Assembly: GCF_018141445.1 (NCBI RefSeq)
Contig: NZ_CP058649.1
Coordinates: 1,135,001 to 1,199,000 of the forward strand
Origin: Vallitalea pronyensis
GTDB taxonomy: Bacteria > Bacillota > Clostridia > Lachnospirales > Vallitaleaceae
Direction of reading: 5' to 3'
DNA length: 64,000 bases
Positions 27,209 through 36,244 of this stretch are shown here, piece by piece (within the stretch, counting starts at the first letter, position 1; each line of letters begins with the position of its first letter). Under the pieces are notes generated by a model. The model did not search any database and was not told the DNA's origin. It saw only the letters and a list, made by a program, of their open reading frames with translations. The position numbers and the translations under genes are program-made.

Positions 27209-28342
27209 ATGGAAGCCATTGAACAATTATTTAAATATAATAGAATCTATGATCATCAAGGGAGCAGCCCTCTATTTATCAAAGCTATGAGGGAATCCAT
27301 AGGTTATCATGTCAACCATTGTTCATTTTATAAACAGTTATTAGAAGAAGCTGATTACCATGTGGACATGCTAAAGACAGAAAAGGACCTTGCTCAAATA
27401 CCTACCATACCGGCACATTTCTTTAAATATCATGAGATTATGAGTATAGACCCCTCACAGGTGGCTATTCATGCAACGTCATCTGGAACGCAGGGACAAA
27501 AGAGTCAGGTGTTTCTTGATAAGAATTCTGTTCGGCTTGGCACCAAGATGATTATAAAAGCGATGAAATACCATGGGCTTATATCACTACTACCCACCAA
27601 CTATATGCTTTTAGGCTATGAGCCGCGAGAAGGTAATGCCATGGGAAATGTTAAAGTGCTCTTAGGTATGATGCGTTTTGCACCTGCTGTTGGTAAAGCT
27701 TTTGCCCTTCGGTCAGTAGGTTCAGATTATCATATTGATTACTTTGGTATCATGGCAGCACTTAAACGATATGCCAAGATGCGGTTGCCTGTACGTATGC
27801 TAGGTTTTCCAGCCTATCTCTACATGCTCTTAAAAATGCTTCAAGATAACCATATGACCTTTAATCTCAGCAATAAGTCTGTGATTCTTACAGGTGGCGG
27901 TTGGAAACAATACAATGATCAGGCTATTGATAAAGAAGAACTTCACGGGTTAGTGGAATCCGTATTAGGGATTCCAGCCAAAAACTGCCGTGATTTTTAC
28001 AGCGCTGTAGAGCACAGTGTGGCCTATCCGGAGTGCAAGCACCATCACATGCATGTACCCATTTGGAGCCGTGTGGTAATTCGGGACGTGAAGACTCTTG
28101 AACCTGTAGGTTTCGACCAGCCAGGATTTCTAAGCTTTATCAGTCCATTGGTATCATCCATGCCCATATCTTCCATTATCATGGGGGATATGGCTGTATT
28201 ACGAGACGGTAGACAATGCGGCTGCGGCATTACAACACCTTATTTTGAAGTCCTTGGGCGTGCAGGAACAAGCAGGGGGAAATCATGTGCCATGACAGCA
28301 GCTGAGTTCATGAAAGGAGGCAGCCATGGAGCATCTATTTAG
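27209..28342 (+). CDS. luxE: LuxE-type acyl-protein synthetase
   Basis: 377 residues, matching LuxE (about 370-380). The AMP-binding stretch ATSSGTQGQKSQVF and the later SVILTGGGWKQY are typical of the LuxE/PaaK-like adenylate group. Near the C-terminus GKSCAMTA gives Cys360, in the place of the acyl-accepting cysteine of LuxE. The enzyme activates a fatty acid as acyl-AMP and passes it via that cysteine to the reductase LuxC. ACAAAGGAGGG before the ATG at 27209 rules out an in-frame start at 27161. Overlaps the luxC-like gene by 17 bases. No luciferase or LuxD gene is near, so the product aldehyde serves another purpose. Confidence 0.88.
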   Translation: MEAIEQLFKYNRIYDHQGSSPLFIKAMRESIGYHVNHCSFYKQLLEEADYHVDMLKTEKDLAQIPTIPAHFFKYHEIMSIDPSQVAIHATSSGTQGQKSQVFLDKNSVRLGTKMIIKAMKYHGLISLLPTNYMLLGYEPREGNAMGNVKVLLGMMRFAPAVGKAFALRSVGSDYHIDYFGIMAALKRYAKMRLPVRMLGFPAYLYMLLKMLQDNHMTFNLSNKSVILTGGGWKQYNDQAIDKEELHGLVESVLGIPAKNCRDFYSAVEHSVAYPECKHHHMHVPIWSRVVIRDVKTLEPVGFDQPGFLSFISPLVSSMPISSIIMGDMAVLRDGRQCGCGITTPYFEVLGRAGTSRGKSCAMTAAEFMKGGSHGASI

Positions 28343-29615
28343 AGGAGAAACCCTAGACGGTTCAATACAAAGTCATCACATCCATAAGCTACAAGAACAT
28401 CTGGAACAAGATTTACTTTTAGAACCATTAGCTCAGAATATCGTCATCGACGCAGTGCATCAATTAAGGATGACAATGGATATGGAATCTTTAACCAAAG
28501 AGTTGGTGGAACAAGGTGTGAGTCCATGGAAGGCAAAAATCTTAATAGCTGCCATGGGAGAATTATTTACAACAGATGCTTTATGGAAGAAAATCCATAG
28601 GGAACTAGATGACACCCTCTATGAGTGGAAGAACGTGGAGGATGGTATAGAAGAAAGGTATGAGCCATACGGGGTAATGCTGCATATAGGGGCAGGCAAT
28701 GTGATCGCTCTATCGGTTATGAGTATCATTGAAGGCTTGTTAACAGGGAACATCAACATACTAAAACTTCCTTCATATGAAGGTGGTATTTCCATGAGGC
28801 TGTTAAAAGCATTGGTGGACATAGAACCAAGACTCAAACCCTATATTTATGTGTTTGACATACCGTCCAGTGATACAACAACATTACAAGCCATTGCTGG
28901 TCTGGTTGATGGGGTCATTGTATGGGGGTCAGATGAAGCTATAGGTGGAATTCGTCAATTAGCACCGCCACATTTGCCTCTTATTGAATGGGGGCATCGG
29001 ATGAGCTTTGCCTATTTCACAACCCATGATGAGATGGAAAGGGATATTGCCGCCTTAGCTAAAGAAATCTGTATCAGTGACCAACAATATTGCAATTCAC
29101 CACAATGCGTGTTTTATGAGACGGAAGATAAGGAAGCACTAGCGTCATTTGGGCAAACTTTATTACAGGCCCTTATAGCAGCAAATGAGCTGTATCCACC
29201 AAGGGAGCTAGACATAAGGGAACAAGGGGAGATTACATGGGCTCGTCAGCTTATTAAGATGGAAACCATACTGGGTGATAAGCAGTTATTCATAGACCCT
29301 TTACAACAAGTATCCGTCATGATGGACAATCAACCCATGCTTAAGCCATCACCACTCAATCGAAACATATGGCTGATGCCCATCAATAGAAAGACATTGA
29401 TGAAGGTCTTACGTGAGCACCATGGGCACCTACAGACCGCTTCCCTTAGTTGTTCAGAGAAAGAACATGACATATTATCCCGTATCTTCTACAGGGCAGG
29501 GGTTACCCGAATAACTACGTGTGGAACCATGTCAGAGACCTATGCAGGTGAACCTCATGATGGCGTCTATACCCTTAGACAATATGTGAAGCGGGTAAGT
29601 ACGCGAAGGTCATAA
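28326..29615 (+). CDS. luxC: LuxC-type acyl-CoA/acyl-protein reductase
   Basis: 429 residues, aldehyde-dehydrogenase-like LuxC fold (PF05893). The catalytic cysteine should be Cys256 in SDQQYCNSPQCVF, and the NADPH-binding region includes LHIGAGNVIALS and ILKLPSYEGG. It reduces the acyl group supplied by LuxE to a fatty aldehyde. AAAGGAGG lies 5 bases before the ATG inside the end of the preceding gene, so the pair is translationally coupled. The following terminator separates it from the sigma factor. Likely product is a long-chain aldehyde for lipid or surface-polymer synthesis (inference). Confidence 0.9.
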   Translation: MEHLFRGETLDGSIQSHHIHKLQEHLEQDLLLEPLAQNIVIDAVHQLRMTMDMESLTKELVEQGVSPWKAKILIAAMGELFTTDALWKKIHRELDDTLYEWKNVEDGIEERYEPYGVMLHIGAGNVIALSVMSIIEGLLTGNINILKLPSYEGGISMRLLKALVDIEPRLKPYIYVFDIPSSDTTTLQAIAGLVDGVIVWGSDEAIGGIRQLAPPHLPLIEWGHRMSFAYFTTHDEMERDIAALAKEICISDQQYCNSPQCVFYETEDKEALASFGQTLLQALIAANELYPPRELDIREQGEITWARQLIKMETILGDKQLFIDPLQQVSVMMDNQPMLKPSPLNRNIWLMPINRKTLMKVLREHHGHLQTASLSCSEKEHDILSRIFYRAGVTRITTCGTMSETYAGEPHDGVYTLRQYVKRVSTRRS

Positions 29616-29663
29616 GTATGATAGTAACAAACCAATAAAAAAATCCATATGTGTTTGTTTGTG

Positions 29664-29704
29664 GCTAAGTAAAAACGTTCAGGCGTTTTTTACTTAGCTT
29701 TTTT
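29664..29704 (+). terminator. Terminator after the luxC-like gene
   Basis: GCTAAGTAAAAACG (29664-29677) pairs with CGTTTTTTACTTAGC (29684-29698), with one bulge, followed by TTTTTT. Confidence 0.85.
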
Positions 29705-29768
29705 AAACCTAAATATTACTAAAAAAAGAGTTAAACATGTATGCTAAAATAAAAAAAGAAAATTTTTT

Positions 29769-29799
29769 TGAAACTTTTTCACGGCCTAGTCTATCTAAT
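29769..29799 (+). promoter_or_regulatory. Likely ECF-sigma promoter of the sigma factor gene
   Basis: TGAAAC at 29769-29774 followed by TTTTT, then TATCTAAT at 29792-29799 with 17 bases between. The layout (GAAC-type -35 with T run) is that of extracytoplasmic-function sigma factors and repeats at 31348-31378 with identical spacing, suggesting autoregulation. Confidence 0.6.
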
Positions 29800-29827
29800 A
29801 GGTGTCAAGAGAAAGGAGTTAGGGCAA

Positions 29828-30319
29828 GTGATCGACCAGCTGGAAGAAAAATATATACTCATGATGAAAGAAAATAAAGAAGAATTCTATAAATTAGCCT
29901 ATAGTCATGTAAAAAATGAGCATGATGCCTTAGATATCATTAGTGAAGCCACATATAAAGGCTTGCAAGCTCTCCATACATTGAGAGAAGCAGAATATAT
30001 GAAGACCTGGTTTTATCGTATACTAATTAATGAGAGTATTAAAGTACTGAGAAAAAAGAAGAAAATCATATATGATAATCAATACATCGAAACAGTTAGA
30101 GAAAAAGATGTAAACCATGAAGAAATCATGGATTTACACCTTGCAGTTGATAAATTGCCTGAAAAATATCGATCCATCATTATATTAAAATATCTTAAAC
30201 AAATGCAAATAGAACAGATAGCCGATATATTACAATTAAATCAAAATACAGTTAAAACCAGGCTTAGAAGAGGCATTAAACAGCTGAAACTTTTAATGGG
30301 AGGTTATAAGTGTGGATGA
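29828..30319 (+). CDS. ECF sigma factor (SigV-like)
   Basis: 163 residues with region 2 (EEFYKLAYSHVKNEHDALDI) and region 4 (KLPEKYRSIIILKYLKQMQI, then a helix-turn-helix ending in TRLRRGIKQLK). GTG at 29828 is the start: AAAGGAG lies 9 bases upstream, while the longer in-frame ATG at 29768 would fall inside the predicted promoter. The gene overlaps the next one by 8 bases. Paired with an RsiV-like anti-sigma, it likely responds to cell-envelope attack. Confidence 0.9.
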   Translation: MIDQLEEKYILMMKENKEEFYKLAYSHVKNEHDALDIISEATYKGLQALHTLREAEYMKTWFYRILINESIKVLRKKKKIIYDNQYIETVREKDVNHEEIMDLHLAVDKLPEKYRSIIILKYLKQMQIEQIADILQLNQNTVKTRLRRGIKQLKLLMGGYKCG

Positions 30320-31214
30320 TCAATTAAAACGGTTAAGTCAGTTTTATGATAACATCGATATACCGGACCAATTGGGTCACGTTATTGATGAAGCAATCAG
30401 TAAAGGAAGAATAAGAGAGGTAAAACATATGGATAATCATATAAATAGGAGGCATCGGTTACCTATGTGGATAAAAAGAGTAAGTGCAACAGTTGCATCA
30501 TTACTCATTATCTTAGGCATTACAGTGAATGCAAGTTCGACAGCAGCTGAGAATATATATAAAATACCTATACTTGGTGACATCGCCAAAGTCATGACGT
30601 TTAGGGAATATATCATAGATAATGATACCTCCATAGGGGAAGTAAAAGTACCGAAAATTGGGAATGTAGAAAACAAAGACATTGAAAAACAAATTAATGA
30701 CATGATTACTGCTCGTGTTGATGCTCTAATTGAAGAACAAGCACAGTTAGATGCAGCGTATAAGGAAGCGTATCTAGAGACAGGTGGCACGGAGGCAACC
30801 TATCAAAAAATTGAAACGACCATTGATTATAAAAAATATTATACTTCTGATAAAATCCTATCCTTTCAAATCTATAAATATCAAACATTAGCCCCAGCAT
30901 ACAACGACATACTGTATTACAACATGCATCTTAAGACAGGTGAGACACTGACCCTTAGAGATGTATTAGGCGATGATTTTGCTCAAGTTGTCAAACAATC
31001 CGTTGAAAAACAAATGTTAAGTCGCATGGAAAAAGAAAACATTCTATACGATATAGACCATTTTAAAACCATGGAAATCTCTGAAGATAGAGGTTTTTAC
31101 ATTGAGGGAAATGGCGACATTGTAGTTGTATTTCCTAAGTATGAAGTGGCTTCTGGGGCAGCAGGACAACAAGATTTCATTGTAGGTCATATCCATGAGG
31201 CATCATTTAATTGA
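30312..31214 (+). CDS. RsiV-like anti-sigma factor, membrane protein
   Basis: 300 residues, GTG start overlapping the sigma gene, with GGGAGG 8 bases upstream. A short cytoplasmic part (about 1-55) is followed by one membrane segment (VSATVASLLIILGITVNA, about 57-75) and an external region. The external C-terminus fits the DUF3298/RsiV type (YKKYYTSDKILSFQIYKYQT, TLRDVLGDDF, GDIVVVFPKYEVASGA). In Bacillus subtilis RsiV this domain binds lysozyme, which triggers proteolysis and release of SigV; the same mechanism is plausible here but unproven. The operon ends without a strong terminator. Confidence 0.8.
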   Translation: MDDQLKRLSQFYDNIDIPDQLGHVIDEAISKGRIREVKHMDNHINRRHRLPMWIKRVSATVASLLIILGITVNASSTAAENIYKIPILGDIAKVMTFREYIIDNDTSIGEVKVPKIGNVENKDIEKQINDMITARVDALIEEQAQLDAAYKEAYLETGGTEATYQKIETTIDYKKYYTSDKILSFQIYKYQTLAPAYNDILYYNMHLKTGETLTLRDVLGDDFAQVVKQSVEKQMLSRMEKENILYDIDHFKTMEISEDRGFYIEGNGDIVVVFPKYEVASGAAGQQDFIVGHIHEASFN

Positions 31215-31347
31215 AGGGATTAATAGGGATAAGCGGATTATATCGCCTCTATTATTTCCTACTATGTGCTGTAAAAGGCTAAAAATAAGGGTATTTAACC
31301 TCTTAATATGTGTGTAGATAAAAAAGATAAATATTTATAAGAAAAGG

Positions 31348-31378
31348 TGGAACTTTTTCCCATGGCTTCACGTCTAAT
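31348..31378 (+). promoter_or_regulatory. Likely ECF-sigma promoter of the YcdB-type gene
   Basis: TGGAAC at 31348-31353 followed by TTTTT and CGTCTAAT at 31371-31378, spacer 17. It matches the element at 29769 in -35, T run, spacing and TCTAAT end, so the downstream gene is a probable target of the sigma factor at 29828. Confidence 0.65.
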
Positions 31379-31415
31379 CTTTTGAAGAAACAAAAAACAT
31401 AGGAGGTTGAAGACC

Positions 31416-33743
31416 ATGAAAAAACTGATAAAAAAATCAGTAGCAACAGCACTAGGTGTAATCGTATTGTCACAAGGTATATATGCTAATGGATTACCTA
31501 CTACAGGTAATATGGACTTAATAGCTAAAACAGATAAGCCAGTATTGGCAAAAGAATCCATAGAAAAGGCAATACTCGCAAAAGAGGAAGTAGAAAAGGC
31601 GATCTTGGCAAAAGGTGATATGAGTAACATTATCCAATTGGATGATGTGGTAAAAAAAGTTGCCAAAGAGATGAAGCTTCCAGCAGGTTATAAGGTTGAG
31701 GACACTAACCTTAGCACAGATGACATGTATCTTAAAAAGGTATGGCATATATATTTTACTGTAGGTGAAGACAGCATTAATGTGCAAGCAGATGCTGAAA
31801 CAGGTGAAATATTAGCTTTTGAGACCTGGCAAGGTAACAATAAAAGGGTTTTCACATACACAAGAGAAGATGTTAAAAAAACAGTAACGGATTATATCAA
31901 TGCACATTATGGTGATATCAAAAATGATATCGTTGAAATCGACGAGAAAGACCATGATAAATTAACGACTATTTATCGAAACAGTAACGACCATAAGTTT
32001 ATTTTTGCAAGAAAAATAGGTGGCGAACTGTTCCTGAATAATTACATTACCATATCTGTATCAGGCGTCACAGGTAAAATCGTATCTTTACAGAAAAAAT
32101 GGGATGATGTCAGTTATAATAAGAAAACAAATATTCTGGCTGCAGAAGAGGCAATGAAATATTTTAAAGACCTTAAAGCCGTAAAAATCAAATACATTAA
32201 TGTATACGATGATGATAAAAAAACATTAAAACCCGTATATTATTTTGATGAAACGAAAGATGGGTTATTGAATGCCCACAATAAAAAATTCTATACAGAA
32301 GAAGATATTTATGGCTATAACAACAGAGGAAACATAAAATACACCAATGAAACAGCTAAAGAAGAGATGGCTGATAAAGATGCAGGTGGTATGGGTCAAG
32401 AAACCATTCCAGAAGAAGGTGTTGTTTCTAAAGAAGCAGCAGAAAAAATCATTATGGAGCATATTGCTGCAATTACAGACACTAAGGATAGTAGGGTTGC
32501 CTACAGCCACTATCGCACTTACCATAACGGTGAAGAAGGTAAATTCTGGAGTTTTAACATTGAATCAGAAGATCCTCAGTTCTTTGCGAGTGCTGTTATG
32601 GATGCAGAAACCAAGGATGTTCTACAAGTAAGGTATCGTGTGAATGACATGATCATCTATCCTATGAAAGATGGTGAAACACCAAAAGAAGCGCTTGTTG
32701 GAAAAGACACCAGTGACATAAAGGTTGTAGAAGACAAGGCAAAAGCACTTATGCTTAAAATGTTCCCATCATTGAAAAATGAAAAATTAACCATTGAAGC
32801 AACAACGGAAGATGACAGAACCATCATAACAGGTACACGTAGCATTAATAATATACCTTATTATGAAAATGGTTTTAACATGGAATATGATGCTGACACA
32901 GATACATTTACATCCATTTACTACAATTGGGGTTATAATTTATCAATAGAACAACCAAAAACAATGATCAGTGCTGAAGAAGCTACCAATATCTTCTACA
33001 AAGAAGTGGGCGTGGATAAGCACCTGATTCAATTGAAAGATAAGGAAAAAGAACAAAAAGAGAACGTTATTGTTCCAGAAAAAGAATTAGTATTAGCATA
33101 TGGTATTAATCCATATCCATTCAATTATATTGATGCAGCAACAGGTAAAAAACTTCATTATAGTGGGGAAGTTTTCGAAGGTCGATTTGATGAGGTAAGG
33201 GTATTTGAAGATATAGATGGTCATACTTACGAAAAAGCGATTAAATTGATGAACAAGATGGGCTTTGTAAAAGCTGACAGTGATAACTTTGCACCTGCAG
33301 GCGTACTTAAGAAAAAAGATGCTATCAAATGGATTGTACTAACCCTTAAGCGCCAATACGGTTATATACCATCAGCAAGTCGTAACTATAAAAGCATTGA
33401 AAAGTTAACATTCAAAGATATCAATGAAGATGATCCATATTATGAATACATTCAAGAAGCTGTTGTCATGGGTATTATAGAAGATGCTAACTACTTTAAC
33501 AAAGATAAAGGCGTTACCATGGTTCAATTGTTAAAATGGATTATCAACGGCATGGGTCAAAAAGAATTAGCAGAATCAGATATCTTCAAAGAGATTGAAG
33601 GCATTACAAGTAAAGATAATGGTTATGTAGGGTTAGCAAGATACTATAAAATCGTAGATGAGAAGTCAGACCTTACAAAAGCATTAACAAGAGGTAAAAT
33701 TCTTCAAACATTATATGATTTCATTTATGAATTAGAGAACTAG
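31416..33743 (+). CDS. Secreted YcdB/YcdC-repeat protein with SLH-like C-terminus
   Basis: 775 residues. AGGAGG ends 9 bases before the ATG at 31416; signal peptide ends near residue 24 (LSQGIYA). A short repeat follows in which KESIEKAILA, KEEVEKAILA and KGDM units recur. Residues about 70-560 contain PepSY-like YcdB/YcdC repeats (VQADAETGEILAFETW, ISVSGVTGKIVSLQKKW), which may act as protease inhibitor or propeptide-like modules. The last 190 residues (KAIKLMNKMGFV, FKDINEDDPYYEYIQEAVVMGI) look like diverged SLH repeats that hold the protein to the cell wall. It lies 201 bases after the anti-sigma gene, behind an ECF-type promoter. Exact role unknown. Confidence 0.78.
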   Translation: MKKLIKKSVATALGVIVLSQGIYANGLPTTGNMDLIAKTDKPVLAKESIEKAILAKEEVEKAILAKGDMSNIIQLDDVVKKVAKEMKLPAGYKVEDTNLSTDDMYLKKVWHIYFTVGEDSINVQADAETGEILAFETWQGNNKRVFTYTREDVKKTVTDYINAHYGDIKNDIVEIDEKDHDKLTTIYRNSNDHKFIFARKIGGELFLNNYITISVSGVTGKIVSLQKKWDDVSYNKKTNILAAEEAMKYFKDLKAVKIKYINVYDDDKKTLKPVYYFDETKDGLLNAHNKKFYTEEDIYGYNNRGNIKYTNETAKEEMADKDAGGMGQETIPEEGVVSKEAAEKIIMEHIAAITDTKDSRVAYSHYRTYHNGEEGKFWSFNIESEDPQFFASAVMDAETKDVLQVRYRVNDMIIYPMKDGETPKEALVGKDTSDIKVVEDKAKALMLKMFPSLKNEKLTIEATTEDDRTIITGTRSINNIPYYENGFNMEYDADTDTFTSIYYNWGYNLSIEQPKTMISAEEATNIFYKEVGVDKHLIQLKDKEKEQKENVIVPEKELVLAYGINPYPFNYIDAATGKKLHYSGEVFEGRFDEVRVFEDIDGHTYEKAIKLMNKMGFVKADSDNFAPAGVLKKKDAIKWIVLTLKRQYGYIPSASRNYKSIEKLTFKDINEDDPYYEYIQEAVVMGIIEDANYFNKDKGVTMVQLLKWIINGMGQKELAESDIFKEIEGITSKDNGYVGLARYYKIVDEKSDLTKALTRGKILQTLYDFIYELEN

Positions 33744-33750
33744 ACGACTA

Positions 33751-33785
33751 AGACCTTTAATCCCCATGGATTAAAGGTCTTTTGT
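33751..33785 (+). terminator. Terminator after the YcdB-type gene
   Basis: AGACCTTTAATCC pairs perfectly with GGATTAAAGGTCT over CCAT, followed by TTTTGTTG. Confidence 0.88.
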
Positions 33786-33930
33786 TGTTCATGTATGATT
33801 TACCGTTTTCAATAAAAAATTTCCATGGAATAGAGGACATTGCTTGACAAATCATGGTGTTTAATGAGAAAATAACTTTGTATAGTCAATGATAACTAAC
33901 ACGTAATATTTACTACAGGAGAGTGGCACT

Positions 33931-34467
33931 ATGCTAAAAGTCGATAACGGTAATGAAGATTTGTATCAATACTTGTATGATAAATATTATAGGCTCGTCT
34001 ATACGACATCATATAGGATTCTTAAGAATAAAGAAGATTGCGAAGAAATTGCTCAAGATGCTTTTCGCATCGGTTTTAAAAACATGAACAGAATAAAAGA
34101 TACAGATCATTTTCGCAATTACATACTTAAGATTACCTATAACATGGCCATTACGAAGGCAAAGGAAAATAAGAATAGGCATAATTTATTTCCTACGCCT
34201 ATTAATGATGAGATAAGTAGTGATAAAGATATCATTGGAGAAGCATTCGAGGATATCTATATTACACAGATACTAGAAGAGTTATCCATTATCGACAAAG
34301 AATTAATACTATTACATTCCCAAGGGTATAAGTTGAGGGAGATAGCGAAGATATTAGGCATATCTTTACCTTATGCCAAAGTTAAGTTACATAGAACCAG
34401 AAAAATCTTATGGGATAAAATGGAAGGAGCGGTCATTAATGAAGCACGAGAAGAACAAAGTGTATGA
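33931..34467 (+). CDS. Second ECF-type sigma factor
   Basis: 178 residues. Region 2 is DLYQYLYDKYYRLVYTTSYR with CEEIAQDAFRIGFKN; region 4 is ELSIIDKELILLHSQGYKLR with the recognition helix EIAKILGISLPYAKVKLHRT. ACAGGAGAG precedes the ATG by 8 bases. A TTGACA at 33843 may belong to its promoter, but I see no good -10 box. It overlaps the next gene by 29 bases, the usual sigma/anti-sigma arrangement. Confidence 0.88.
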   Translation: MLKVDNGNEDLYQYLYDKYYRLVYTTSYRILKNKEDCEEIAQDAFRIGFKNMNRIKDTDHFRNYILKITYNMAITKAKENKNRHNLFPTPINDEISSDKDIIGEAFEDIYITQILEELSIIDKELILLHSQGYKLREIAKILGISLPYAKVKLHRTRKILWDKMEGAVINEAREEQSV

Positions 34468-35158
34468 TGAATTAGATCGCAGACTTAGAGCTTATGCAGA
34501 TAACAGTATGAATGCCATACCTATAGATGAGACAGTAAAAGATAGAATTTGGAATAACCTCAATCACGACATCCATGAACAGACAATGAAAAGAAGATAT
34601 AGGGTTAGAAAAACTTATAGGCTTGCATTTATCATCAGCGTAGTTCTGGTGCTGATCGTATCATTAGATTTATCCAGTAATGCTAGTTTGTTTAAACGGT
34701 TGTTGACGACGATTACTGGTGAGACATTGCAGTTTCATTCAAGAGATGTTGATAATACAACAGTGACTTTTGATGAGGAAGTTTTAAACAAAGTAAACGG
34801 AATTAATGAAGAACAAGGGACTCAGTACGTCTGTCCAATCAAAATAGGATCATATGACTTAGAAAATATTGTGGGTAATGAAATTAATTTAGCAATAAAC
34901 TTGGTTGATGATAATAATCAAACAATTGATATTACACAAAGGTATATGGAAAATGGTGATTCATCTATTGAAACAATCGTTACTTTTAACAATGACTTTT
35001 TCGAGAGTGAAAAAATAAAGAGTAAAGGTATAGAATATCAAATTTTTCATAATGATCAATTAACAGCAGGTATTTTTACTGTAGGTGATATAGAAACTTT
35101 AGTCACTGGATCAAATTATAATGACGTTATCGAGGTATTATTAAATATGAGAGAATAA
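34439..35158 (+). CDS. Probable anti-sigma factor, single-pass membrane protein
   Basis: 239 residues. GGAAGGAG lies 9 bases before the ATG at 34439; the reading frame is open further upstream inside the sigma gene but without a ribosome binding site. A cytoplasmic stretch (about 1-60) is followed by one membrane segment (LAFIISVVLVLIVSL, about 62-80) and an external beta-rich domain of about 155 residues. I recognise no named domain in the external part; the role is inferred from the overlap with the sigma gene and the topology. Confidence 0.7.
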   Translation: MKHEKNKVYDELDRRLRAYADNSMNAIPIDETVKDRIWNNLNHDIHEQTMKRRYRVRKTYRLAFIISVVLVLIVSLDLSSNASLFKRLLTTITGETLQFHSRDVDNTTVTFDEEVLNKVNGINEEQGTQYVCPIKIGSYDLENIVGNEINLAINLVDDNNQTIDITQRYMENGDSSIETIVTFNNDFFESEKIKSKGIEYQIFHNDQLTAGIFTVGDIETLVTGSNYNDVIEVLLNMRE

Positions 35159-35191
35159 AAAAATAGTTGGTATATACCAACTATTTTTTTT
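35155..35191. terminator. Bidirectional terminator
   Basis: AAATAGTTGG (35161) pairs with CCAACTATTT (35177) around TATATA, with an A run before and a T run after. It can end both the plus-strand anti-sigma gene and the minus-strand gene at 35194. Confidence 0.88.
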
Positions 35192-35193
35192 TA

Positions 35194-35643
35194 TTAATGT
35201 GCAGAAGTAATATGTTGTTTCATATGTGTAACACCCTCATGAGTTGCATAATGATTAAATATAGCTCGATGTGTGTCGGATGAATCAATGCCGTAGTGGC
35301 TTACAATTTTCGTCATTGAACTGGTGTTATATTCTGTAAATGTATATTTTTTTAACTCAACCCAATTACCGTTTACAAGTTTTTGTACGTAAATATCTGT
35401 TTTTAACTCATCAACAGTCTGACTAGCATATGATGATGTTGTTAATGAAATATATGTGGGCTTTTCAGTTATGTTATCAATAATTAATGGTAATAAATCA
35501 TCACTACTATTAACTGAGCGGAAGAGGATAGTACCTGTTCTGTATTCTTCCACAACTGTGTCTTCATTTGTCTGAGCATAAGCTCCAATACTAAAAATAC
35601 TTAACATTAATACCGTTAATACTACTACTCTCATTTTCCTCAT
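35194..35643 (-). CDS. Small secreted protein of unknown function
   Basis: 149 residues. Signal peptide of about 23 residues (VVVLTVLMLSIFSIGAYA) with an AxA-type cleavage site; the mature part is about 125 residues, acidic at first, Thr/Ser-rich, with no cysteine. I do not recognise a family. GAAAGGGA lies 11 bases before the ATG. It faces the sigma/anti-sigma pair and shares its terminator, so it is a separate unit. Confidence 0.65.
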   Translation of the reverse strand: MRKMRVVVLTVLMLSIFSIGAYAQTNEDTVVEEYRTGTILFRSVNSSDDLLPLIIDNITEKPTYISLTTSSYASQTVDELKTDIYVQKLVNGNWVELKKYTFTEYNTSSMTKIVSHYGIDSSDTHRAIFNHYATHEGVTHMKQHITSAH

Positions 35644-36110
35644 TTTTAATCATTCCCTTTCATTATAAATTATAATTTTATATCTTTATAAGGTCGAATG
35701 ACCTCTTCATTTATATAAGGGGCGATTCTCTTAAAAAGGTTACAAAAGAGACAAAAAAACTTAAAAAAATCAAAGGAATATTGACAAATGACAAAGTAAA
35801 ATTAAGAATATTTTGGGTTTAACGTTGAATAACATAAAAAGATGAATTTTTATCAGGTAATAGAGGTTTTATGGGGTGGCGTATAATTCGTTTAAAACGG
35901 ATTAGTACTTGTAGACAAATAACCCTCTTTATTATTGTTATTCGCTGTCATATACATATTATTACAGTTAATCATTATTTGCAATCATATAATTATTAGC
36001 CAAGTGTATGATTGAAAAGTGGTTTGGGTGTTAATTAATGATTCATTCCATTTTTTTATGATACAATAATAAGGTATGTACAGATTATTTTAAGAAAGAG
36101 GCATATCATA
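35644..36110. other. Gene-free AT-rich stretch
   Basis: No ORF of substance on either strand. There is a TTGACA at 35781 without a good partner -10 and a small hairpin AGGTCGAATGACCT near 35691. A weak TACAAT at 36062 stands before the kinase remnant. Nothing else I can name. Confidence 0.4.
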
Positions 36111-36244
36111 ATGAAAATACTCATTGTTGGCATTGTTGCAAGTGGTAAAACGTAGGCAATAAGGTCATCTATTTAAAATCCCCAAAAGCAGTAAAGACAT
36201 GGCTTAAAAAACTAAAATACCAAGGGAGTGATTTCATTGATTAA
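36111..36244 (+). pseudogene. Remnant of an adenylate-kinase-like (P-loop) gene, internally deleted
   Basis: ATG at 36111 opens MKILIVGIVASGKT, the start of a P-loop nucleotide kinase (Walker A GIVASGKT), and stops at once at TAG 36153-36155. After a gap of a few bases the sequence reads NKVIYLKSPKAVKTWLKKL and ends with TAA at 36244, which looks like the C-terminus of the same protein type (topology-modulation/FlaR-like). The middle of about 130 residues is gone. The HAD gene start overlaps the end. Confidence 0.6.

Noticed and set aside
27209..29615. A bioluminescence (lux) operon
   Set aside because: Only the luxE and luxC types are present; no luciferase or thioesterase gene anywhere near.
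34686..34702. Further LacI-type operator (GTTTAAACGG) inside the second anti-sigma gene
   Set aside because: It is in coding sequence, off the core consensus, and not by a promoter.
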